This document shows, in pieces, positions 15,267-22,805 of a stretch of DNA of 39,245 nt; positions within the stretch are counted from its first letter, which is position 1; the number at the start of each line of letters is the position of its first letter. The stretch spans positions 1-39,245 of the forward strand of contig CAMJUL010000035.1 of NCBI GenBank assembly GCA_946408995.1, in the 5' to 3' direction. Source of the stretch: an uncultured Clostridia bacterium. Its GTDB lineage: Bacteria > Bacillota > Clostridia > Christensenellales > Aristaeellaceae. The translations under genes were made by a program, and so were the position numbers. The notes under the pieces were generated by a model that saw only the letters and a program-made list of their open reading frames with translations, was not told where the DNA came from and made no database searches.

Positions 15267-17381
15267 TCAGAACAGGCGAACGTTCTCCGGACACAGGCCC
15301 AGGGAACGCTCCGTCCCGTCCACCGCCACGGTATACCCCTCCGGCAGGCGGGACAGGCGTCCGCAGCCCGGCCGCTGATAATACACGTCCAGCCTCCGTC
15401 CCCGCACCCGAAGGTTTTTCAGGCAGAAATACCCCAGCCCCGTCCGGACGGGGCGGAAAAAGACGCCCTCCTCCTCCGGCTCGATGCCGGCGATGTGACG
15501 CACGATCAGGTCGATCCAGAAGGAATGGCAGTAGTCCGCCTCATCGCTCAGGGGTTCGCCCGTGCGGCTGTCGTAGAACTCCACAAGGCAGGGCTGCTCG
15601 ACGTCCCCGAAACGGAAATGCTGCAGGGTGTATTCCCGCAGGTGCTTTTCAAAGGCGGCGTCCCATGCGTGCCCATGGGCCTTGGACTGCTTTGCCAGGG
15701 CGTCCAGGGCGATGCCGGTGGTGTAGGGCCAGGAGGGGCCGTTCCACATGCAGCCGTTACGGCCCTTGAAATACAGCCCCTGCCAGCCCCCGTCCGGGGA
15801 GAACACCGGGCAGTCCGCCGCCGTGGAGGCGAACCCCGACCCCAGGGCGAAACAGCTTTCGCTCAGGAGGGAATCAAACGCGGCAAGGTGTTCCTCCCCC
15901 GTGATCCCCGCCCACAGGGGGTAGAAGGCCACGATGTTTTTGACAAGGGCCTTCTCATCCGTTTCAAAATGCAGGTCGTAAAAGCAGCCGGTCGCCGGGT
16001 CCCACATTTTGGTGAGGATGTCCCGTTTCAGGCGCGCGGCGCCGGAAGCGAATTCCGCCTCGTCCCCGTCCCCCGCCAGCGCACAGAGCCGGGAAAGCCC
16101 AAGATAATTCAGATAGCTGTATACCGACCGGTCCACCCGCTTGAGGGGCGTATAGCCCTCCCCGGCGGGACGGACGGTATGCGGGTAGCCGCCTTTGGCA
16201 AAATACCAGAAGCTGGGCTGGTATTCCTTGCCGGTCAGGGCATGGGTGCGCTCCACCTGCAGGGAATCCCCCGTCCCCTTCGCTGCCCTGAATACGTTCC
16301 GCGCGTCGGTCTTGAAGGCGGGCAGCACCTGACGGACAAAGTCCAGGTCGCAGGTGACCAGATAATACAGATACAGGGCCCAGGAGGCGTAATTGGCATA
16401 CTCCTTGAGAACTGTATCCGCCGCCGTGACCGCGAAAACGCCCCTTTCATCCAGACAGTGCGTCAGGGCCCGCAGGGCCTCCCGGGCCTCCCGGCTGTTC
16501 CCAAGCCAGCGCAGGTCCGTCACCTGCAGCGGGGTGGAAAGGGGAATGACCCTTGAAAACTCCCAGCCGGTGGGGCGCAGGGGCGTCTTTGGCATGCGGT
16601 GGCCCCGGCCCTCGTACACGCAACGGCCCGGCAGGTGTCCAAGGCCCGGCTCGCACAGGACATTGCGCAGGAGATAAAACCGGTAATACCAGCATTTTTC
16701 CATCAGGGCGTCATCGCATTCAAAGTCCGGCACATCCTCAAACCAGCGCATGTACGCGTCAGCCTTTTCCTGCAGAAGGCGCTCCGCGTCCGGCGCATCC
16801 AGAAGCGCCCGCAGCCCCGCTTCCATCCGCTCTTCCTCCCCGGGCAGGCCCACAGCGGCAGCCAGGAGGAAGCTGCGCTTCTCCCCGGGGGCCAGGGTCA
16901 TTTTCCCGTCCCGCCAGGGGATGCTGCTGCCAAAGCGCATCACCGGCGTGATGCCGTGATTCCCGCAGGGGAAAACATAAGGTGTTCCTGTCTCCGCGCC
17001 CTCCGGCAGGGAAAGGCACAATGTCAGGGGCGTGTTGAGGCGGTTTTCCCAGCTTTGCAGGGACAGGGCCTGGTCCTCCCAGGTGATCAGCTTCCTTTCG
17101 GTGAAGGAAACGGTGCCGTCCTCAAAGGAAAACTCGCTTTCATCCGGCCGCCACAGGCTCCGCATCGGACACAGCTCCGGCCCGTATCCTTCCCGGTATA
17201 CGGTAAACAGCAGGGGCAGGTTCATTTTATGGATGAAATCCGCCCGTCCGGAAAACCCCGGCGCCGGGTCCAGGTAATCCATCCAAAGCCGCCTGCCCGT
17301 GGGGCCCAGCAGCAGTTTGCCCGGACGCGTCCACAGGGCCCGGACGCCAACCGACAGCATTCTCCGGATCTTCTCTGTCAT
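15267..17381 (-). CDS. (alpha/alpha)6-barrel glycoside hydrolase, MGH1/GH63-like
   Basis: 704 residues with no signal peptide. An N-terminal beta-sandwich (about 1-200) precedes an (alpha/alpha)6 toroid. Signatures include YNYLGLSRL-like repeats (SYLNYLGLSRLCALAG), GCMWNGPSWPYTTG, where the NGPSWP loop is typical of GH63, mannosylglycerate hydrolase and trehalase-type clans, and EADYCHSFWIDLIVRH near the end. Expected: hydrolysis of an alpha-linked oligosaccharide or glycoside in the cytoplasm; substrate unknown. The ATG is supported by GGGGGA, which overlaps the end of the pdxA2-like gene (three bases between stop and start), so it is the last gene of the kinase-aldolase-dehydrogenase operon. 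Confidence 0.75.
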   Translation of the reverse strand: MTEKIRRMLSVGVRALWTRPGKLLLGPTGRRLWMDYLDPAPGFSGRADFIHKMNLPLLFTVYREGYGPELCPMRSLWRPDESEFSFEDGTVSFTERKLITWEDQALSLQSWENRLNTPLTLCLSLPEGAETGTPYVFPCGNHGITPVMRFGSSIPWRDGKMTLAPGEKRSFLLAAAVGLPGEEERMEAGLRALLDAPDAERLLQEKADAYMRWFEDVPDFECDDALMEKCWYYRFYLLRNVLCEPGLGHLPGRCVYEGRGHRMPKTPLRPTGWEFSRVIPLSTPLQVTDLRWLGNSREAREALRALTHCLDERGVFAVTAADTVLKEYANYASWALYLYYLVTCDLDFVRQVLPAFKTDARNVFRAAKGTGDSLQVERTHALTGKEYQPSFWYFAKGGYPHTVRPAGEGYTPLKRVDRSVYSYLNYLGLSRLCALAGDGDEAEFASGAARLKRDILTKMWDPATGCFYDLHFETDEKALVKNIVAFYPLWAGITGEEHLAAFDSLLSESCFALGSGFASTAADCPVFSPDGGWQGLYFKGRNGCMWNGPSWPYTTGIALDALAKQSKAHGHAWDAAFEKHLREYTLQHFRFGDVEQPCLVEFYDSRTGEPLSDEADYCHSFWIDLIVRHIAGIEPEEEGVFFRPVRTGLGYFCLKNLRVRGRRLDVYYQRPGCGRLSRLPEGYTVAVDGTERSLGLCPENVRLF

Positions 17382-17384
17382 CTC

Positions 17385-18455
17385 TCATTCCCCCGGTTCC
17401 TCAGGAGCCGGGGCGTTTCTTTCCCCTCTCCTTTTCGCCCGGCTGAGGCGGACTGCGTAGTCGATGGCGTTCCTCAGGCTCTTTTCGCTGGCGGTGCCCT
17501 TTCCCGCCTGGTCAAAGGCGGTGCCGTGGTCCACGGATACGCGGATGACCGGCAGCCCCAGGGTGATGTTGACCCCGCTGACAGTCTGCCATCTGCCCTC
17601 CCCCGGGTCGTAGACGAAGCCAAGAAGCTTCAGCGGGATGTGGCCCTGGTCGTGGTACATGGCCACCACCACGTCATACCAGCCCCCTCGGGCCTTGGAG
17701 AACACCGTGTCCGGCGGCACGGGCCCCTGGGCGTCAATGCCCTCCGAACGGGCCGCTTCCACAGCCGGCGTGATCTCCTCGATCTCCTCCCGGCCAAAGA
17801 GCCCGCCCTCCCCGCAGTGGGGATTGAGCCCGGCCACCCCGACCCGGGGGGATCCAATGCCCATGTCCCTTAAGGCCCGGTCCGCGATGCGGATCACTTC
17901 CAGCACCCGGTCCTTTTTGACCCGGTCGCAAGCCTCCCGCAGGGAAACGTGGGTGGACACATGCACCACCCGCAGGCTCTCGTGGGCCAGCATCATGGTG
18001 TAGCGGTCGGTGCCCGTATAGCGGGCATAGATCTCCGTATGGCCGGAGAAGGCATGCCCCGCCAGGTTCAGGGCCTCCTTGTTCAGGGCGTTTGTGACGG
18101 TGGCGTCCGCCTCCCCGGACAGGGCCAAATCAATGGCCCTCCGGACGTAGCGGAACGCCGCGTCCCCGGCCCGGGCGCTGACCCGGCCCACGGGAACATC
18201 CGCCGGGGTACATGCGCAAAGGTCCATGACGTCCGCCGTCCCGGGCTGGAACAACGCCTCCTCCACTCCTCTTACGGCATGGAGCCGCAGGGCCGGCATG
18301 CCCGGGATGGCCGCGGCCCTTTCCAGGATGGACAGGTCCCCGATCACAAGCGGCCGGCAGTCTTCATACAGCGTATCGTCCCCCAGGGCCTTCAGGCACA
18401 ATTCCGGCCCGATGGAGGCCGGGTCCCCCATGGTGATGGCAATGACGGGCTTCAC
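17385..18455 (-). CDS. pdxA2: PdxA-family 4-phospho-sugar-acid dehydrogenase (PdxA2-type)
   Basis: 356 residues. The family oxidises 4-phosphohydroxy-L-threonine (PdxA) or D-threonate/D-erythronate 4-phosphate (PdxA2) with NAD. The three metal-binding histidines are present: His169 (STHV), His213 (LNPHCGEGG) and His268 (MYHDQGH), as is SGHTE near 137-141. Neighbourhood decides the call: it follows a DUF1537 kinase and a DapA-family aldolase, the known setting of PdxA2 in four-carbon sugar acid catabolism, where the oxidised product loses CO2 to give dihydroxyacetone phosphate. It starts with GTG at 18455, overlapping the aldolase stop by four bases (GTGA), which implies translational coupling. 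A role in vitamin B6 synthesis is less likely here. Confidence 0.88.
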   Translation of the reverse strand: MKPVIAITMGDPASIGPELCLKALGDDTLYEDCRPLVIGDLSILERAAAIPGMPALRLHAVRGVEEALFQPGTADVMDLCACTPADVPVGRVSARAGDAAFRYVRRAIDLALSGEADATVTNALNKEALNLAGHAFSGHTEIYARYTGTDRYTMMLAHESLRVVHVSTHVSLREACDRVKKDRVLEVIRIADRALRDMGIGSPRVGVAGLNPHCGEGGLFGREEIEEITPAVEAARSEGIDAQGPVPPDTVFSKARGGWYDVVVAMYHDQGHIPLKLLGFVYDPGEGRWQTVSGVNITLGLPVIRVSVDHGTAFDQAGKGTASEKSLRNAIDYAVRLSRAKRRGERNAPAPEEPGE

Positions 18456-19351
18456 GGACGGATCACCCCCTTGGCCTTCAGCCCCGAAAGGGCCTTTTCC
18501 AGGGCGTCTTCCGCCTCCGGCGACAGGCTGTTAAAGGGCGCGCGGCATTTGCCCACCGGATAGCCCAGCAGGGCCACGGCCGCTTTGGTGATTGTGTTGG
18601 GGTTGCCCAGCTTAAAGCAGTCCCGGAAGGGCCGGATCACATCCTGGGCGGCCCGGGCCCCCTTCAGATCCCCCTCGATGAACTTTTCGTAGATCGCCAC
18701 CATGTTCTCCGGGAATACGTTGGCACAGCCGGACACCGCCCCCGCGCCCCCGGCCAGGAGGGTCCACAGGATCAGGGAATCGTTGCCCGACAGCACGGCG
18801 AACCGCCTGTCCCGGGTGCGTTCGATGTACTGCAGCAGGGTGTCGAAATTGCCGCTGGAATCCTTGACCCCCACGATGTTGTCCACCTCGCTCAGCCTGC
18901 CCACCGTGGCCGGGGCCAGGGCGTTGCCCGTACGGGCGGGGATGTTGTAGAGGATCAGGGGCAGGTCCACGCTTTGGGCCACCGTGCGGTAGTGGGTGTA
19001 AAGTTCCTCCTGGGAGGCGGCGGCAAAGGAGGGCGTGATCACCGAAAGGGCGTCCGCCCCCAGGGCCTTCGCCCTTTGGGAAAGCCGAACCGTCTCCCGG
19101 GTGGAGACGCAGCCCGTCCCCGCGTACACCGGCACCCGCCCGCGGACCTGGTCCACGCAAATTTCCAGCACCCGCTCCTTTTCCTCCCCGGACAGGATGT
19201 ACCCTTCCCCGTTGGTGCCGGAGGGGAAGATGCCATGCACCCCCGCGGCGATCAGCCGCTCTGCCTGGGCGCGCAGTTCCTCCTCGTTGATGGTTTCGTC
19301 CCCGTACATGGGGGTCAGGATGGGTACGATGATTCCTTTGATCTCCGGCAT
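18452..19351 (-). CDS. DapA-family class I aldolase/lyase
   Basis: 299 residues, typical of the dihydrodipicolinate synthase/N-acetylneuraminate lyase family. Schiff-base Lys163 is in GVKDSSG, the catalytic Tyr135 in LYNIPARTG, and the carboxylate loop is GTNGEG at 45-50 rather than the GTTGE usual in true DapA, which favours a catabolic keto-acid aldolase. Expected: cleavage or condensation of pyruvate with an aldehyde in the cytoplasm. The ATG at 19351 has AAAGGAGG upstream inside the end of the kinase gene, four bases away. Its place between a sugar-acid kinase and PdxA2 suggests breakdown of a 2-keto-3-deoxy acid or related acid, but the substrate is unknown. Confidence 0.88.
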   Translation of the reverse strand: MPEIKGIIVPILTPMYGDETINEEELRAQAERLIAAGVHGIFPSGTNGEGYILSGEEKERVLEICVDQVRGRVPVYAGTGCVSTRETVRLSQRAKALGADALSVITPSFAAASQEELYTHYRTVAQSVDLPLILYNIPARTGNALAPATVGRLSEVDNIVGVKDSSGNFDTLLQYIERTRDRRFAVLSGNDSLILWTLLAGGAGAVSGCANVFPENMVAIYEKFIEGDLKGARAAQDVIRPFRDCFKLGNPNTITKAAVALLGYPVGKCRAPFNSLSPEAEDALEKALSGLKAKGVIRP

Positions 19352-19355
19352 GTTA

Positions 19356-20621
19356 TTATCCTCCTTTGTCCTGGTCCGTACCGCCCGCGAGGCTGTCCAG
19401 AAGGGCCTCTCCACCCATTCCGCCGCTTTTTGAAAGCATGCGGAGCCGCCTGTCCCCCACCCGGAGGGTGAACGCCGCCACCCCGGGAAGTGCCTCCCCT
19501 TCCAGGCAGATCCCCGGCGCTTTCAGCAGCCTGACAAATCCCTCCAGCGTATCCCCCCCGATGACCAGGGGGGTATGGTTCTCCGCCTCCGGCAGGGCAA
19601 GCAAAAGCAGCAGCAGCTTTCCAAGGCGTTCCGCCACCTTTTCCCCGCTTTCCGCCCCAGGGCCCCGCACTGCTTCCCCGGGCCTGCCTGTGTCCAGCAA
19701 AACGGACCGCCCGGCCCCGAGATGGACCCGGAGCTCCACCAGCCAGGCCCTTAACGCGCTGCCTGCCAGACAGGGATCCTCCGCCAGGACGGAAAGCGGG
19801 CAGGTCCGGCGGACAAAGCTTCTGCGCTCCCCATAGGCCAGCTGGGCATGCGAAGCGGGATGAAGGCTGCCGCAGAGCACCAGGAGGGGCCCATCCGCCC
19901 CCGGGACGGCATGTTTTGGGCCCCCAGCCCCCAGGAACGGACCCAGTGCCTGGGCAAAGCCTGCGCAGCCCGCCGTCACGCGCAAAAGGTCCATCTCCCG
20001 AAGATAGCCGGCGATGGCCTGAAGATCCTCGTTCGTTTCCGCATCAAACACGGCCACGGTCTTCCCCGCCGGTATTTCCTCCAGCCGCGCACCCACGGGG
20101 ACCTCCTGCACGGAAACATCCCAAGCGGCAAACAGCTCCTTTACGCGGGACAAACGCACCGGGTTCAGCGGATCCCGCCCGTACCCGCTGAGCTGAACGG
20201 GAAGGCCGTCCGTCAGCTGCACGCCGCTGCGGGTCACCCGTCCCAGATCCGGATACGCCGGGGCAAAGGCCGCAAATCCGCACTCCATGGCCGCAAGTCC
20301 CGCCAAGACGGCCGCGGCCACATTTCCCCGCAGGGCCGAATCCGTCTTGATGTACAGATGCTGCGCACCCTGTTCCGCCGCCCGCCGGGCCAGACGGAAG
20401 GTGCGGTCATAGGCTTCCCCGGGCGAAAGGTGTCTCGTCTCTGCGTCCAGGACCCACACGGACGCGTCTGGCGCATACGCATTTGGGTCCTCAAAGAGCC
20501 CCACGCGCACCCGCGTGCCCTCGCAGGCGAACTTGACACCTGTATCCAGGGCCCCGGTCAGATCATCCGCCAGGATGACAACCTGCGGCGAACCCCCGCC
20601 GGCCGCTTTCTTTTTCTCCAT
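19356..20621 (-). CDS. Four-carbon acid sugar kinase (DUF1537 family)
   Basis: 421 residues. The N-terminal domain has ADDLTGALDTG (about 18-28), the substrate-binding start of the DUF1537 family, followed by LYIKTDSALRGN. The C-terminal nucleotide-binding domain shows LVIGGDT (the GGDT ATP motif) near 370. Known members (DtnK, OtnK, DenK types) phosphorylate D-threonate, D-erythronate or 3-oxo-tetronates at O4. Because it is co-transcribed with a PdxA2-type dehydrogenase, a D-threonate kinase-like role is the best guess, but the family has many relatives of unknown substrate. First gene of a four-gene minus operon with its own promoter. Residues near the C terminus are Gly-rich and less conserved. 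Confidence 0.88.
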   Translation of the reverse strand: MEKKKAAGGGSPQVVILADDLTGALDTGVKFACEGTRVRVGLFEDPNAYAPDASVWVLDAETRHLSPGEAYDRTFRLARRAAEQGAQHLYIKTDSALRGNVAAAVLAGLAAMECGFAAFAPAYPDLGRVTRSGVQLTDGLPVQLSGYGRDPLNPVRLSRVKELFAAWDVSVQEVPVGARLEEIPAGKTVAVFDAETNEDLQAIAGYLREMDLLRVTAGCAGFAQALGPFLGAGGPKHAVPGADGPLLVLCGSLHPASHAQLAYGERRSFVRRTCPLSVLAEDPCLAGSALRAWLVELRVHLGAGRSVLLDTGRPGEAVRGPGAESGEKVAERLGKLLLLLLALPEAENHTPLVIGGDTLEGFVRLLKAPGICLEGEALPGVAAFTLRVGDRRLRMLSKSGGMGGEALLDSLAGGTDQDKGG

Positions 20622-20703
20622 TTTCTTTCCCGTCCCGTTTCCTTTGGAGGGTCCCCGGGCCTCCTCCCTTTGGGAAGCGCCCCGTAAGGTTCCGTTCCAT
20701 TCC

Positions 20704-20733
20704 AGTATACCCCATTTTCAGGGCCGGGTTCAA
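20704..20733 (-). promoter_or_regulatory. Promoter of the kinase-aldolase-PdxA2-glycosidase operon
   Basis: On the minus strand TTGAAC (20728-20733) and TATACT (20704-20709) are separated by 18 bases, 82 bases before the kinase ATG. Confidence 0.65.
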
Positions 20734-20792
20734 CGGGAAAACGCGAAACGGCCGCCCGACGTGCCGCAACCCCGCTCTTTTGTCAGACCCCC

Positions 20793-20821
20793 TTGCATTT
20801 CCGTCCGGAAAAGGGTATGCT
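20793..20821 (+). promoter_or_regulatory. Promoter of the amidohydrolase gene
   Basis: TTGCAT (20793-20798) and TATGCT (20816-20821) are separated by 17 bases, 36 bases before the ATG. Confidence 0.65.
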
Positions 20822-20857
20822 TCCTGTATCGGACAATACAAAAAGGAGGCCGCGAAG

Positions 20858-22021
20858 ATGCTGCTGATCCAAGGCGGAATCGTCAAACCCATCTCCGGAC
20901 CGGACCTGAAAAACGGCCAGGTCCTGATCGACCAAGGAAAAATCGTCGCCGTGGGCACCGGCCTGGACGTGCCGGACGGCACCGAAGTCTTCAGCGCCCG
21001 GGACTGCGTGATCACCCCGGGCCTGGTGGACGCCCATACCCACATCGGCCTGGACGAGGAGGCCATCCGCTGGGAGGGGGCCGATTACAACGAGTCCAGC
21101 GACCCCGTCACCCCGGACATGCGGGGCATCGACGGCATCAATCCCCAGGACGAGGCCTTCCGCCTGGCCCTGCAGGGCGGCGTCACCACCGCCGTCACCG
21201 GCCCCGGCTCCGCCAACGTCCTGGGCGGCACCTTTGTGGCCCTCAAGCTGTATGGCAGCGTGGTGGACGAGATGGTGCTGAAGGATCCCGTGGCCATGAA
21301 GGCCGCCTTCGGGGAAAACCCCAAGGGCTGCTACGGCCAGCAGGGCCGCAAGGCGCCGGTCACCCGCATGGGCGTGGCCGCCCTGCTAAGGGAAACGCTG
21401 GAGAAAACCCGCCGCTATGCCGAGGAAATCGAAGCGGCCGAAAAGGACAGCGAAAAGAAACGCCCCTACGACCCCAAACTGGAGGCCATGCTCCCGGTCC
21501 TCCGGCGTCAGATCCCCCTCAAGTGCCACGCCCACCGGGCGGACGACATGCTGACCGCCATCCGCATCGCCGAGGAATATGGCATCCGCCTGACGTTGGA
21601 CCACTGCACCGACGGCCACCTGATCGCCGATACCCTGGCCAAAAAAGGCTATCCGGTGCTGGTGGGGCCCTCCCTGGGCAACAAGAGCAAGTTCGAACTG
21701 AAAAACAAAACCTTCGCCACCCCCGCCATCCTCTACCGCGCGGGCCTGCCGGTATGCATCATCACCGACGCTCCGGTGATCCCCCTCTATCACCTGGCCC
21801 TGTGCGCGGGCCTGGCCATGCGGGAAGGCCTGCCGGAGGACGAGGCCTGGCGCGCCATCACGCTGAACCCGGCGCGGGTAGCCGGCATCGACGCGCGGGT
21901 CGGCTCCCTGGAGCCCGGGAAGGACGCGGACATCGCCGTCTTCTCCGCCAACCCCCTCCGGGACATCCAGGCCCGGACCGTGGAGGTGTTTGTGGACGGG
22001 AAGCCCGTCCTGCACGAATAA
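20858..22021 (+). CDS. Amidohydrolase (imidazolonepropionase-like)
   Basis: 387 residues. The metal-dependent amidohydrolase signature is complete: HTH at 60-62 (VDAHTH), further histidines in KCHAHRAD and LDHCTDGH, and an Asp in CIITDAPV. The C-terminal GSLEPGKDADIAVF completes the small beta domain of the superfamily. A cytoplasmic hydrolase of an amide, lactam or related bond is expected; the group is usually annotated as imidazolonepropionase-like, without proven substrate. The ATG at 20858 has AAAAAGGAGG nine bases upstream. It is a monocistronic unit between a promoter and a strong bidirectional terminator, divergent from the sugar-acid operon. Confidence 0.9.
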   Translation: MLLIQGGIVKPISGPDLKNGQVLIDQGKIVAVGTGLDVPDGTEVFSARDCVITPGLVDAHTHIGLDEEAIRWEGADYNESSDPVTPDMRGIDGINPQDEAFRLALQGGVTTAVTGPGSANVLGGTFVALKLYGSVVDEMVLKDPVAMKAAFGENPKGCYGQQGRKAPVTRMGVAALLRETLEKTRRYAEEIEAAEKDSEKKRPYDPKLEAMLPVLRRQIPLKCHAHRADDMLTAIRIAEEYGIRLTLDHCTDGHLIADTLAKKGYPVLVGPSLGNKSKFELKNKTFATPAILYRAGLPVCIITDAPVIPLYHLALCAGLAMREGLPEDEAWRAITLNPARVAGIDARVGSLEPGKDADIAVFSANPLRDIQARTVEVFVDGKPVLHE

Positions 22022-22037
22022 GCTTTCCCTTCGCAAA

Positions 22038-22071
22038 AGGCGCTGCCGGCTTTGGCAGCGCCTCTTTTTTT
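22038..22071. terminator. Bidirectional intrinsic terminator
   Basis: A ten-base perfect stem (22038-22047 with 22054-22063) is followed by C and seven T on the plus strand and by four T on the minus strand. It serves the convergent amidohydrolase and acetylesterase genes. Confidence 0.9.
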
Positions 22072-22072
22072 G

Positions 22073-22735
22073 TTACGCTTTCTTCAGGAGCGCCTCGCAG
22101 ACAAGATACGCGCGCATCTCCTCCACCGCCAGGCGGCAGATCTCCTCCGCCCCGTAAGCGTTGAAATGGGTGGGGTCGTCGTGCCCGTCCGGGAAGTCCG
22201 GATTTTCCCCCGGGGCCAAACGCACGAACAGCTCCGCCGTCTTCTCCCGGCCCAGTGCCAGGTACAGCCTGCGGCTGTCCGCCTCCAGGTCGCACAGGGG
22301 CAGGCCCTTTTCCCTTGCCAGGCGCCTGACCGCTTCCGGATAGGCCCCGTGGGTCCATCGCAGGGCTCCGTTTTCATCGTACAGACGCCTTGAAACCGGG
22401 GTAAACAGCACCGGCCTTGCCCCGCGGTCCAGAGCCGCCCGGCAGTAGGAATACAGGTTTTCCGGGTATTCCGTCTCCGGATCGGAATGCCTTTCGTCGG
22501 TCTTTTCGTCGTTGTGGCCGAACTGGATCAGCAAAAGGTCCCCTTCCCGAAGGGCCTCCTCCACGGGGGCAAACAGCCCCTCCTGACGGAAGCTTTTGCT
22601 TGAACGGCCGGACAGGGCATGGTTTTTGACCTCCACGTTTTCCCGCACATACCCCGGCAGGGCCCAGCCCCAGCCCCGAAAGGGCGGCTGGTTGTCCTCC
22701 ACGGTGGAATCCCCGATCAGATAAATCACAGGCAT
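22073..22735 (-). CDS. Rhamnogalacturonan acetylesterase-like SGNH hydrolase (CE12)
   Basis: 220 residues with no signal peptide. The SGNH blocks are GDST (Ser10), the Gly of LSGRSSKSF, GHND (Asn75) and DPTH (Asp187, His190). Together with the GRSSKSF and GHNDEK context these mark the CE12 group that removes acetyl groups from rhamnogalacturonan I (B. subtilis RhgT/YesT type). As it lacks an export signal it should act on imported oligosaccharides. An AAAGGAG site precedes the ATG. It lies 70 bases after the solute-binding protein gene, separated by a minus-strand terminator, so it may be expressed by partial read-through. Confidence 0.9.
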   Translation of the reverse strand: MPVIYLIGDSTVEDNQPPFRGWGWALPGYVRENVEVKNHALSGRSSKSFRQEGLFAPVEEALREGDLLLIQFGHNDEKTDERHSDPETEYPENLYSYCRAALDRGARPVLFTPVSRRLYDENGALRWTHGAYPEAVRRLAREKGLPLCDLEADSRRLYLALGREKTAELFVRLAPGENPDFPDGHDDPTHFNAYGAEEICRLAVEEMRAYLVCEALLKKA

Positions 22736-22759
22736 GGCCCGCCTGGCTCCTTTCCCCGT

Positions 22760-22787
22760 AAAAAGGGGCTGCCCGCAGGCAGCCCCC
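22760..22787 (-). terminator. Terminator between solute-binding protein and acetylesterase genes
   Basis: On the minus strand a nine-base stem (22779-22787 with 22765-22773) is followed by five T. It would cap the transporter message and reduce acetylesterase transcription. Confidence 0.8.
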
Positions 22788-22805
22788 GGATGGATTCACA
22801 TGGGA

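Noticed and set aside
17385-18455. Vitamin B6 biosynthesis assignment (pdxA proper)
   Set aside because: The coupled kinase and aldolase genes point to sugar-acid catabolism; no other B6 gene is near.
18452-19351. Lysine-pathway dapA assignment
   Set aside because: The GTNGEG loop and the catabolic operon context differ from those of true dapA.
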